Part shown: in pieces, positions 17,090 to 25,760 of the stretch | Layout: every line of letters starts with the position of its first letter | Position numbering within the stretch: the stretch's first letter is position 1 | Source of the DNA: Zunongwangia atlantica 22II14-10F7 | GTDB lineage: Bacteria > Bacteroidota > Bacteroidia > Flavobacteriales > Flavobacteriaceae | Length of the DNA: 64,000 bases | Direction: 5' to 3' | Assembly (NCBI RefSeq): GCF_002094855.1 | Contig: NZ_ARYN01000003.1 | Span: 225,254-289,253 of the forward strand | The notes under the pieces: model-generated | The model's database searches: none | What the model was told of the DNA's origin: nothing | The model's input: only the letters and a program-made list of their open reading frames with translations | Position numbers and translations under genes: made by a program

Positions 17090-19528
17090 CTATTCCCATT
17101 TATCTTTTAATAATTTGATATAATAACCTCCTACAACACTACGTGCCTGGAAACCTCTTTGATCACCGCTGCTGGTATAATGCCAGTCACTCATAGGTAC
17201 ACGATTTTTTGTCTCTACAGCGAACTTATAAATTGGATCTCCAAAATATTTAAAAGTTGCATCGTCACCTAAACTTGCCGTCCAGTAAATCCAATCTGAT
17301 TTTGTATAATCTGCACGATTATCTAGAGGAAGACCATATTCATTTTGCTTTTTTCTGTAATAAGCTAATTCGGTATCAAAAACTTCCTGAGGGAAAATTT
17401 CAAGATCCATTACCTTATCCCAAACCAGATTATACTTTTGGCTCCACGTACTTTTATCGTCATAGGTTAAAGCATAGTGATCGCCTGCGTCTGAAAGTTG
17501 CATCCACTCTTTGGCCATATTACGTGCTTTTGCAGTGAATTTTTCAGCTACATCTTTCTTTCCTAGCTGATTTGCCATATAACCATAACTTCCAACACCC
17601 ATAATTGCTTTTACCGCTAAATTTGCGTTACGTGCAAGGTGACCAGAAAAATCATCTGTAGATAACTGGTTGGCCGGATCTAAACCAGCTTCGGTTAGAT
17701 ATTCTGTCCATTCGGTAAGTGTTTCCCAATGCTTTTTAGCATAATCTGCATTACCTTCGGCCATTACGATCGCTGCAGTTAACACCACCATATTACCAGA
17801 TTCTTCAACTGGCATATCTTCACCATAAGTTTGCCCGGTTGCAATTGGATAGGTTCCTAAATCGTGAGCAGGGAAAGGCTTTTTCCATTTTCCACTTTCA
17901 GAATAATAGAAAATCCCGTTAAGCATTCCTTTTAATAAATCTGGATTATAAATCAAAAACAATGGCGCTGAAGGATACGTAACATCTACAGTATTTATCG
18001 AACCATTACTAAAGTTTTCTTTAGACAAGAAAAGAATTTCACCTTCGGGACTTTTCGTTAATTTATGGGCAGCAATAGCCTGGCGATACGCAATTTCTAA
18101 TACTTCAGCATATTTTTCGCCACCGGCTTCCACGCCATCTTCAAAAAGATCTTTGTTGAAATCTTCACATTCATCTAAAACATCATCATACTCGGCATAC
18201 GCCTTTTCTAATTCTGCCTCAATGCTGTTTTTTCCATCGATATTCCACCATGGTCTTAGTTTTTTTCCGAAGTAATTAATCGAATAAATATCATCGTAAC
18301 CCAACATAACCATGTATTCTTTTTCTCCGGAAATGCTCTCTTCTGCGAAAACAGTATTCAGCATTAAATTGGTGCCTTTATTTTTTGCCTTCATACTTTT
18401 TCCTGAAGCAAAACTTGCTGTAGCATCTGAAGCAGCGGTAACCGACTGACTTGCATTTGCAGATTTTGGAACTGCGAAATACATATATCCCCAATCGATT
18501 CTTAAATTATCTCCTTTTTTCTCTAATATTGGCTGTTCTACTGTACCGGCTTTTAAGAAATTTAAGCCTTTGGTATCTCCTGTTTCTGAAGTTACTTCCT
18601 GGCTGGATTCGTTAACTGCAATTGCTGAAGCCGCCCCCAAATACACCTGAACTTTATGCGAATTGCCATCGTTAGGTTTTGTTTTTACTGAAATGTAAGA
18701 AACCGGGCGCGCCATTAGATCAAGATTATCCATTAATAAAGGCGAAGTGAACGTAAGATCTACATCTACACCGCCAGCTTTAAGCATATACTCGGTTTGA
18801 GTTGCTCTAAGATCTACACCTGTTTGTTCTGCAACTAAAACTTCAGCCTTAGATTCTTTTACCTCAGCTAAACCAGCATCAAGGAAACGACCTCCGGCAG
18901 TATTTCTAACATGGATCGCTAAAACATTGCCTTTTTTCTTCAATTTCTGCTGAACAGATTTTTCGATCTTTATATAGTCAAATTCGTGATTCCAGCCTTC
19001 TTTTTTAAAGATCTGCTCACCATTTAAATACACCACAACATTATCGTCGTGATGAAGTTTTAGATATAATTCATCGAATTTGGTCGATTTTAAATCGAAT
19101 TCTCTACGATACCAAAGATCATCGCTGGTCCATTTTGTCTCGTATTTTCCTTCATCTCCAAAAGGTGCTTTCTTAGATTTCCAGTTTTTGTCGTTAAAAC
19201 CAAGTTTTTCCCATCCAGCCCCAGGATTAGATTCGGTTGTTTTTACGCTATATGATTTTAGATTTGCGGCAGGCAATACATCTTCATAGTTTCTGGCTTC
19301 ACTACCTAGAAAACGGTAAGTTTTACCATCAACTTTTATAAGTCCAACAAGACTTTGCTCGTTCCCCGTCCAGTGAACGGTAGTAGATTCGTTAATTTTA
19401 TCTCCAAAAGACCAGATACTTAAGTTAGGATCGTGAGCAATTAGAGGATAAGCTGGTGCTTGCCTTTCTTGAGCAGTTAAAAAACCACTTACTAATAAGC
19501 TTAAGGCAAATAGAAGTTTCTGTTTCAT
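17090..19528 (-). CDS. DUF4965/glutaminase-A-like secreted protein with an inserted lectin-like domain
   Basis: The 812-residue protein has a signal peptide (1-20, ending TAQ). It then shows the domain order of the GtaA family: an N-terminal DUF4964-type segment (20-95), DUF5127 (about 235-460), DUF4965 and DUF1793 (about 465-810). Between residues 97 and 222 sits an extra beta-sandwich with WYRREFDL, HHDDNVVVYLNGEQIF and NVLAIHVRNT, typical of the galactose-binding fold seen in GH2-like proteins. The fungal prototype was described as a glutaminase, but bacterial members sit in polysaccharide loci and probably act on glycans through the alpha-barrel. The reaction here is unknown. It follows the epimerase gene by 23 bp. 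Confidence 0.8.
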   Translation of the reverse strand: MKQKLLFALSLLVSGFLTAQERQAPAYPLIAHDPNLSIWSFGDKINESTTVHWTGNEQSLVGLIKVDGKTYRFLGSEARNYEDVLPAANLKSYSVKTTESNPGAGWEKLGFNDKNWKSKKAPFGDEGKYETKWTSDDLWYRREFDLKSTKFDELYLKLHHDDNVVVYLNGEQIFKKEGWNHEFDYIKIEKSVQQKLKKKGNVLAIHVRNTAGGRFLDAGLAEVKESKAEVLVAEQTGVDLRATQTEYMLKAGGVDVDLTFTSPLLMDNLDLMARPVSYISVKTKPNDGNSHKVQVYLGAASAIAVNESSQEVTSETGDTKGLNFLKAGTVEQPILEKKGDNLRIDWGYMYFAVPKSANASQSVTAASDATASFASGKSMKAKNKGTNLMLNTVFAEESISGEKEYMVMLGYDDIYSINYFGKKLRPWWNIDGKNSIEAELEKAYAEYDDVLDECEDFNKDLFEDGVEAGGEKYAEVLEIAYRQAIAAHKLTKSPEGEILFLSKENFSNGSINTVDVTYPSAPLFLIYNPDLLKGMLNGIFYYSESGKWKKPFPAHDLGTYPIATGQTYGEDMPVEESGNMVVLTAAIVMAEGNADYAKKHWETLTEWTEYLTEAGLDPANQLSTDDFSGHLARNANLAVKAIMGVGSYGYMANQLGKKDVAEKFTAKARNMAKEWMQLSDAGDHYALTYDDKSTWSQKYNLVWDKVMDLEIFPQEVFDTELAYYRKKQNEYGLPLDNRADYTKSDWIYWTASLGDDATFKYFGDPIYKFAVETKNRVPMSDWHYTSSGDQRGFQARSVVGGYYIKLLKDKWE

Positions 19529-19551
19529 TGTTAGGATTTGATTTTGATTAG

Positions 19552-20730
19552 TTAATTATTTGTGGTGGAAAATTGATATTCGGAAATAGTATGATAGGTT
19601 TCGCCGGGCTCTAAAATAATAGACGGGAAGTTTTCCTGATTTGGTGCATCGGGGAAGTGCTGTGTCTCTAAAGCAAAAGCGGTTCTATAATCGTCTTTAG
19701 CGCCAGATTTAAAGGTGTTTTTACTCTGCATAAAATTACCGCTGTAAAACTGTACTCCGGGTTCCTGGGTATATACATTCATCACAATCCCAGATTTGTC
19801 TCCGGTAAACATAGCAGCGTGGTTCATACCGTCTTCTGTCTTATTCAACACAAAATTGTGATCGTAACCATCTCCATTTTTAAGTTGATTATTTTCGGTT
19901 TCGATACGTTCTCCAATGGTATGTGGCTCTGTAAAATCAAACGGGGTTCCTTTAACGTCCCTTAATTCTCCTGAAGGAATTAAACCTGCATCTACAGGAG
20001 TAAATTGATCTGCAAAGATTTGTACTTTATGATCTAAAATTTCTCCACTTCCTTCACCATTTAAATTGAAAAATGCATGATTGGTAAGATTTACCGGAGT
20101 TGCTTTATCTGTAGTTGCTTCATACTCAATTTTTATACTTTGATCACTGGTAACCGAATAGGTAACCTTTACCTCCAAATTTCCAGGAAACCCCTCTTCC
20201 ATATCTGGAGAATTATACGTTAATATCAAAGTTTTATCATCTGGTTGTTCGGCATCCCAAACCACATATTGAAAACCTTTGTTTCCGCCATGCAGTGTAT
20301 TTCCGTTATTATTTGTTAGAATGGTATATTCTTCACCGTTTAAGGTAAATTTACCTTTGGCAATACGATTGCCTACACGACCTATGGTTGCTCCAAAATA
20401 AGGCTCGGTTGCATTAGCAAAACCAGAAACACTGTTCATCCCTACCACAACATCGGTCATTTTTCCATCTTTATCAGGAACCCAAAGACCTACGATCCTA
20501 CCTCCATAATTGGTAAAAGCAACTTCTATATCAGTATTCTTAATCCAATATAGTTTTACCTGCTTTCCATCGACAATAGTATCAAATTTTTCCTTTTTTA
20601 AGCCATAAGCAGTATCTGGGTGATATGCTATTTCAGCTTCAGTATTTTCAGTCTCAGATGGCTTTTCTTTACAAGCTGAGGCCAGTAAAACCAAGAGTAT
20701 TGCTAAAAATGTATTTTCAACATTTCTCAT
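19552..20730 (-). CDS. Aldose 1-epimerase lipoprotein (mutarotase)
   Basis: The 392-residue protein starts with a lipoprotein signal (ASAC near residue 20) and then a full galactose-mutarotase domain. Visible landmarks are FTNYGGRIVGLWVPDKDG, the GRVGNRIAKG turn, the substrate His in NLTNHAFFNLNG, GYDHNFVLN, and the C-terminal catalytic Glu in FALETQHFPDAPN. It interconverts alpha and beta anomers of aldoses. Export with a lipid anchor fits a role beside the glycosidases, where it would convert released sugar to the anomer the next enzyme or transporter uses. A 171 bp AT-rich gap separates it from the upstream hydrolase gene and may hold an internal promoter. Confidence 0.92.
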   Translation of the reverse strand: MRNVENTFLAILLVLLASACKEKPSETENTEAEIAYHPDTAYGLKKEKFDTIVDGKQVKLYWIKNTDIEVAFTNYGGRIVGLWVPDKDGKMTDVVVGMNSVSGFANATEPYFGATIGRVGNRIAKGKFTLNGEEYTILTNNNGNTLHGGNKGFQYVVWDAEQPDDKTLILTYNSPDMEEGFPGNLEVKVTYSVTSDQSIKIEYEATTDKATPVNLTNHAFFNLNGEGSGEILDHKVQIFADQFTPVDAGLIPSGELRDVKGTPFDFTEPHTIGERIETENNQLKNGDGYDHNFVLNKTEDGMNHAAMFTGDKSGIVMNVYTQEPGVQFYSGNFMQSKNTFKSGAKDDYRTAFALETQHFPDAPNQENFPSIILEPGETYHTISEYQFSTTNN

Positions 20731-20901
20731 TATTTAATAATATTTATTACTTATTTATAAAATTAAAACAACAACCTATAATAGCTAAAACCTTTTAGGC
20801 AATTTAAAATTATTAATTTAATAATACTAATATTTTTAACGTATTTTTTACGCTTATTAATATCAAGCTTCACTAAAGCCTTATGAATACTGAAAAAACG
20901 A

Positions 20902-21963
20902 CTAATTTTTATTCAATTTTTTAATCAAATCCACTTCGTCCTGACGATAAGGAGTTCCATCTTTTCTGAACACATCATGAAACCATTCAATTGGCTCTCC
21001 TTCTGCTATTGGAGTATCCCAGGCGAAAATCGTATTGGTCTTCCCGTTTACCAGTCCCCAATTAATTGCCCCAATATTTTCATTTTTCAACATAGGTAAT
21101 GTATTCGAATATCGGCTATCTCTGGTTCTGGCCATATATTCAGTACAGATCATTGGGCGGCCATGTGATTTTAAAAGTTCTATAACTCTACGATGCCATT
21201 CCGGCCCCTCATAATCATGATAAGTGATAATATCTGAATGTAGGGCCTGGTAAGCATTTAGATCTTTTAAACCCCAATTCCATAAACCAGCAGATACCGG
21301 CTGTGATGGATTAATCTCTTTAGCCCAGGTGAATACGTTTTTTAATAATGCTAAAGATTCATTGCCTTTATTGTTATTTCCCGGTTCGTTATATAAATCC
21401 CATAACAATACGCGATCGTCATTCGCGAAAGTTTTAATAATATCCTTTACGTAAACCTCTAATTCGGCAAAATTGGCTTCATTTTTTGAGGCCGGATAAC
21501 CGGGATCCTGCATCCAACCCGAGTTATGCGTTCCTGTTTTTGGTTCTGGTTGCTTGCCAATTTTTGGATCTGCCCCCCAAACATCATCAAAAATCACCAA
21601 TATCGTCTTGATATTATGCTTATCTGCAATTCCCAAATATTCATCAACACGATCCTTAAAACCTTTTTTATCGGCTTTATAAGCAAGACTATGCAGGTAA
21701 ACGCGCATGGTATTAAATCCAATTCCTTCAGCATATCCCAACTCTCTATCGATGGTTTCAGGATCAAAAGTTTCTTCCTGCCACATCTCTAATTGATTAA
21801 TCGCCGTACTGGGAATAAAATTTGCACCAGACATCCAATCATGCTTTTTATACCATTCGGCTGCCTTTTCACGTGACCATTTATTCTTCAATACGATATC
21901 TTCCTGTTGGGCAAAACTGTTTATCCCGATAAGAAAACCAATAAGTAAAACTATTCTTTTCAT
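20902..21963 (-). CDS. Clan GH-A glycoside hydrolase (cellulase-like TIM barrel), secreted
   Basis: The 353-residue protein has a signal peptide (1-19, ending SFAQ) and a single TIM-barrel domain of the GH5/GH2-like clan GH-A type. Glu193 in DLYNEPGN is the expected acid/base and Glu275 in ICTEYMAR is the expected nucleophile. The strand NTMRVYLH (84-91) carries the conserved arginine. Similar proteins are often labelled 1,4-beta-xylanase or cellulase, but the CAZy family cannot be fixed by eye and the substrate is open. It follows the upstream GH43 gene by 30 bp in the locus. The protein is short, without carbohydrate-binding modules. Confidence 0.8.
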   Translation of the reverse strand: MKRIVLLIGFLIGINSFAQQEDIVLKNKWSREKAAEWYKKHDWMSGANFIPSTAINQLEMWQEETFDPETIDRELGYAEGIGFNTMRVYLHSLAYKADKKGFKDRVDEYLGIADKHNIKTILVIFDDVWGADPKIGKQPEPKTGTHNSGWMQDPGYPASKNEANFAELEVYVKDIIKTFANDDRVLLWDLYNEPGNNNKGNESLALLKNVFTWAKEINPSQPVSAGLWNWGLKDLNAYQALHSDIITYHDYEGPEWHRRVIELLKSHGRPMICTEYMARTRDSRYSNTLPMLKNENIGAINWGLVNGKTNTIFAWDTPIAEGEPIEWFHDVFRKDGTPYRQDEVDLIKKLNKN

Positions 21964-21993
21964 TTGCTGTATTTTGATGTTTTTTGAGTTCGT

Positions 21994-23022
21994 TTATTTT
22001 TCTTCGGAAGGAATTTCCAGGATGGTTTTTGTTGAAACCGGAGTGCCTAGATTTGGTGTTCCATCTTTATTCCAACTAATTTTCTGCATTCTGGGCGATC
22101 TTTTTCCGCCACAACCATCTCCTGAATTATCGTTAGCATGGTATAATATCCAATCCTCTTTCCCATCTGGAGATTTAAAAAAGGAATTATGCCCTGGTGC
22201 ATACACGCCATTTTCTTTAGACCATGCAAAAATTGGCTTCTTGTGTTTTTCCCAGTTCTTAGGATCCATAAGATCTTTCCCTTTAAGCTGAAGTAATCCC
22301 AGCGTATAAAAATCGGTCCAACAACCACTCCCAGAAAAAACAATAAAAACTTCTTTCCCGTTCGATAAAAATTGTGGTCCTTCATTTACCAATACGTGGG
22401 GACCTCCTTCCCATCGGGTTTCCCAATCGTAAGTTGGTGTAGCGATCTTTTGTCTTTTCCCTTCCATTGTGGTTGGATTTTTCATTTTTGAAATGAATAG
22501 ATCCTGGCGACCATTTTCATCTCCTTCCCAACCAGACCAAATCATATATAACTGTCCTTTATGTTTGAAGACATTCCCATCAATCGCCCATTTATCTGAA
22601 GGAGTGGCCAGTTTCCCTTTAAATTTCCAACTATCGTTCATTGGATCTCCTGAAGTATTTTCTAAGACATACATACGGTGATTATTATTATCACCGTTAT
22701 CTGCAGCAAAATACACGTACCAGTTCCCATCGATCATATGAACTTCTGGCGCCCATAACTCCTTAGAATACATGGTATTCTTGGGCGGTGTCCAAATCGT
22801 GGTTTTTTCTGCCGTTTTTAGATCGGCAAGATTTTTCGTTTTCCATAACACTAATTGATTTTGCAGTGTATGGATGTAATAATAATACCCATCATGGTAC
22901 GTACTGTAGGGGTCTGCACCAGAAGGTAAAAGCGGATTGGTAAATGTTTTTTGCTGACCAAAACCTGTCCCGCAAAACATTACCAAACTCAGCACTAAAA
23001 TGATTTTTAAACTTCTTTTCAT
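21994..23022 (-). CDS. Glycoside hydrolase family 43, secreted (second copy)
   Basis: The 342-residue protein has a signal peptide (1-23, ending GFGQ) and one GH43 propeller. The triad is Asp37 in GADPYS, Asp148 in WAIDGNVF and Glu214 in VNEGPQFL. The sequence is of the type that removes terminal arabinose or galactose, and it is clearly different from the GH43 at the far end of the locus. It sits directly after the DUF3823 gene, 76 bp downstream, so it is the first enzyme gene in the operon. A cysteine-rich GSGCW and GDGCGG pattern may form a disulphide, which fits a secreted protein. Confidence 0.9.
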   Translation of the reverse strand: MKRSLKIILVLSLVMFCGTGFGQQKTFTNPLLPSGADPYSTYHDGYYYYIHTLQNQLVLWKTKNLADLKTAEKTTIWTPPKNTMYSKELWAPEVHMIDGNWYVYFAADNGDNNNHRMYVLENTSGDPMNDSWKFKGKLATPSDKWAIDGNVFKHKGQLYMIWSGWEGDENGRQDLFISKMKNPTTMEGKRQKIATPTYDWETRWEGGPHVLVNEGPQFLSNGKEVFIVFSGSGCWTDFYTLGLLQLKGKDLMDPKNWEKHKKPIFAWSKENGVYAPGHNSFFKSPDGKEDWILYHANDNSGDGCGGKRSPRMQKISWNKDGTPNLGTPVSTKTILEIPSEEK

Positions 23023-23098
23023 TGTGGGTGTTTAGAAAAAAGAAGTTCCGAAGGAATTAAAGCCGCTCCGGAAACTTCCTAAGGTTAACATGGATGTA

Positions 23099-23842
23099 TT
23101 ATAATTCTAATTTTACTGTTGGTGTAAATAAAAGATCCTCTACACCTATAATCTTAATCCCAACCCTGGCAAAAACATAATCACGATCGTAATTGGCCGT
23201 ATTTGGAAGACTTACCGATAAATTAATATTGTTTATATCTGAAAGATCGCCCGGTCCTTCCTGCACGATATCATAAGCCTCTCTGTTATTATAGCGATCA
23301 CCGTCATTAATGTTATACTCTGCCCAGTTAGAAACCAATTCAGCTTTATTAAGATATAGATTTACATATTCTATACCTCTGGCATTATCTCCTGTAATAA
23401 TCTGATCCAGATCTACAGAAGCATTCACTCTACCTCCACTAATAGTGATATCTGAATTTTCAACGATGTAAAACGGAGTAACTTCAATATCCATCATCGT
23501 ATCTCCATTTAAAGAAAAGAAAATCGTATCTGCAGCCTGAGCACTTTGTTCCTGAGCCACCCAGGGTCCCTGCCCATTTACGAATTTCAATTTATAATCA
23601 CCGTCAAAAAACCTTCCGCTATATGATCCATCTGGAGCGATATGTACATCGAGTGGTGCTAAAGCTCCAAAACCTGGTTGCCATAATTGAAACCTTACCT
23701 GAGAAGGGCCAACTTCTATTGGCATCCCGTTATAAACCACGCTTCCATTAAATATAGATTGCGGCTCTTCATAATTGTCTATCTCACATGAAGCCAGACT
23801 TAAAACTAACCCCATGAATAATATATAATACTTCAACTTCAT
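23099..23842 (-). CDS. DUF3823-type SusE/F-like surface glycan-binding lipoprotein
   Basis: From the ATG at 23842 the product is 247 residues with a lipoprotein signal (LASC). A start 13 codons earlier would overlap the SusD gene and bury the signal, so it is rejected. The early segment EIDNYEEPQSIFNGSVVYNG and the SVSLPN and FARVGIKI segments near the end match DUF3823, a family found straight after SusD. Two beta-sandwich domains are likely. It is inferred to sit at the cell surface and bind the target glycan, replacing the classical SusE/F. It starts 17 bp after the SusD stop, so the two are co-transcribed. Confidence 0.82.
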   Translation of the reverse strand: MKLKYYILFMGLVLSLASCEIDNYEEPQSIFNGSVVYNGMPIEVGPSQVRFQLWQPGFGALAPLDVHIAPDGSYSGRFFDGDYKLKFVNGQGPWVAQEQSAQAADTIFFSLNGDTMMDIEVTPFYIVENSDITISGGRVNASVDLDQIITGDNARGIEYVNLYLNKAELVSNWAEYNINDGDRYNNREAYDIVQEGPGDLSDINNINLSVSLPNTANYDRDYVFARVGIKIIGVEDLLFTPTVKLEL

Positions 23843-23858
23843 AATATTCGATTTAAGA

Positions 23859-25748
23859 TTATTGATTAGGGTTTCTAACAATTAATGGGTTATTAGTTAG
23901 TATATTCTGACCAATTTCAGAATAATAATTTCCTAACTGAAAATTATCTGCTCCCGTTACACGGTTAGGCTTAACAATTTTAAATAACCAGTCTCCGTCG
24001 TTTGGATCTCCCGGGTTGTAATATTTATAAGGCCATAAACCGAAAGGCTGAGTTCTTCTTTTAGTAGCATCACCAATGTTTGAAACTAAATCACTAGCCT
24101 CCATACTAATCCCATCTAATACCTGGTCTGCAATTCTCCAACGTTTAAGGTCAAAGAAATGAAGCCCTTCAAAGGCAAATTCTACATAACGCTCGTGTGC
24201 TATACGATCAAAATTAATATCAGCCGCAGTTAATTCAGTAGTGATACCAGCTCTGCTTCTTACGCGGTTCATATATTCTGCCGCAAGTTCATTCTGCCCA
24301 AGTTCGAAGGCAGCTTCAGCAGCATTTAAAAGTACCTCAGCAAAACGGTAACGTACAAACCAAACATCACTACGAACACCACGCTGACCTGAACCCGATT
24401 TTGGATCCTGATATTTTCTAATATAAAATCCAGTTTGTGCGGTAAACTCAACTCCATCTATAGGACCATCAAAACCAACTACCTGAATTGGGCCATCACT
24501 ACCTGCTACTTCTTTTTGCTGTCCTCTGGAATCTCCACTTACAACCGTACCATCTTCAAGCTGTAATCCTGCCCAAATATCGGTCTCTCGATCTTTAAAG
24601 GTAGACCCGGGAACAATTACAGTTCCTTCTAATCTCGCATCGCGGTTAGCAAAAAGGTCTTGTGGATCATCATATAAGATATATTCGCCACTTTCATCCA
24701 TTATTGGTAATGGCTCGTATTCACCTTCTATAGTTTCGAAAGATTGTACCAGGTTTAAAGCAGGGTTAATTCTACCTCCTTCTTCTTCCTCTGCTCCAAA
24801 ACGTGGCTGATTAGCAATGGTAAAACTATGCGCTTTCCCACTTTGAAGCATAAAATCCTCAACAAAAATCACTTCTGGATTATTCGATTTATCATAAAAT
24901 AGAGCAGCAAAATTGTTAGATAAATTTGCCTCATCTTTTAAATACAAACTATAATTCCCTGCATTACCATCGATAATTTCCTGAGCTGCGCTTAACGCCT
25001 GTTGATAGTATCCATCTGCTCTGGAAGCAGGAATTCCTATTTCTCCTCCCGGAAGACTTACACTTGGAGTATTTTGGCCATATTTTGCAATAGAACCAGC
25101 ATATAAAGCTGCCCTAGCCTTCATCGCTAAAGCTGCTGCTTTTGTAGCTCTAGATTTTACATCTGCACTTGCAGGCAGATCTTCCATAATTTCATCTGCT
25201 TCAGAAATTACGAAATCGTAGACCTCAGCTTCAGTATTTCTTGGAAATCTTAAATAAGTTGCATCCCCACTAAAATCATAGGTTTGAGATTCTAAAATTA
25301 TCGGAATTCCTCCCATTCTTTTTACCATTGTAAAATAGTATGAAGCCCTTAAAAATCTACCCTCTGCCATAAATCTGGCCTGCTCAGAAGGCTCTAATTC
25401 GCTAGACAATTCAAGCCTTTCAAGAAACAGGTTCATTTCTCTTATATAGCCATAATCCCAGGTTCCCCAGGCACCATAGCCCCATCCACCATTTTGGAAC
25501 TCGCCATATCTACCAGCTTCAGACCAAAAAGCTACATTAAATTGAGCTAAAGAAGCCCAATCTTCTACGGTTCCAAAATCATTATATCGATTATATAAAT
25601 CTGCTAAAACAGAGAGTACTAAATCTGGACGATTAAAGGTTTCTTCCTGACCTAAAATATTGGTAGGCTCTCTATCCAGAAAATCTGAATCTGATGTACA
25701 GCTACTCAGTATAGCAGAAAAACTTAATATGTATAGAAGTTTTTTCAT
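23859..25748 (-). CDS. SusD/RagB family nutrient-uptake lipoprotein
   Basis: The 629-residue protein has a lipoprotein signal (LSSC, about residue 17) and the acidic SDSDFLDREPTN start typical of SusD proteins. It then has the SusD-like N-terminal domain and the RagB domain with TPR helices. The motifs FLRASYYFTMVKRMGGIPI and the C-terminal VNRVRSRAG, RYVEFAFEGLHFFDLKRW are family landmarks. It forms the lid of the SusC transporter at the outer membrane and binds the oligosaccharide. The gene starts 12 bp after the SusC stop, the usual arrangement. Confidence 0.95.
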   Translation of the reverse strand: MKKLLYILSFSAILSSCTSDSDFLDREPTNILGQEETFNRPDLVLSVLADLYNRYNDFGTVEDWASLAQFNVAFWSEAGRYGEFQNGGWGYGAWGTWDYGYIREMNLFLERLELSSELEPSEQARFMAEGRFLRASYYFTMVKRMGGIPIILESQTYDFSGDATYLRFPRNTEAEVYDFVISEADEIMEDLPASADVKSRATKAAALAMKARAALYAGSIAKYGQNTPSVSLPGGEIGIPASRADGYYQQALSAAQEIIDGNAGNYSLYLKDEANLSNNFAALFYDKSNNPEVIFVEDFMLQSGKAHSFTIANQPRFGAEEEEGGRINPALNLVQSFETIEGEYEPLPIMDESGEYILYDDPQDLFANRDARLEGTVIVPGSTFKDRETDIWAGLQLEDGTVVSGDSRGQQKEVAGSDGPIQVVGFDGPIDGVEFTAQTGFYIRKYQDPKSGSGQRGVRSDVWFVRYRFAEVLLNAAEAAFELGQNELAAEYMNRVRSRAGITTELTAADINFDRIAHERYVEFAFEGLHFFDLKRWRIADQVLDGISMEASDLVSNIGDATKRRTQPFGLWPYKYYNPGDPNDGDWLFKIVKPNRVTGADNFQLGNYYSEIGQNILTNNPLIVRNPNQ

Positions 25749-25760
25749 TGTAGTTTGTTT

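Noticed and set aside
20731..20901. Terminator between the GH-A hydrolase and epimerase genes
   Set aside because: The gap is AT-rich but no stem of useful length with a T-run was found, so the operon is treated as continuous.
22047..22385. A 112-codon minus-strand frame within the GH43 gene
   Set aside because: It is an alternative frame of the confidently assigned GH43 coding sequence.
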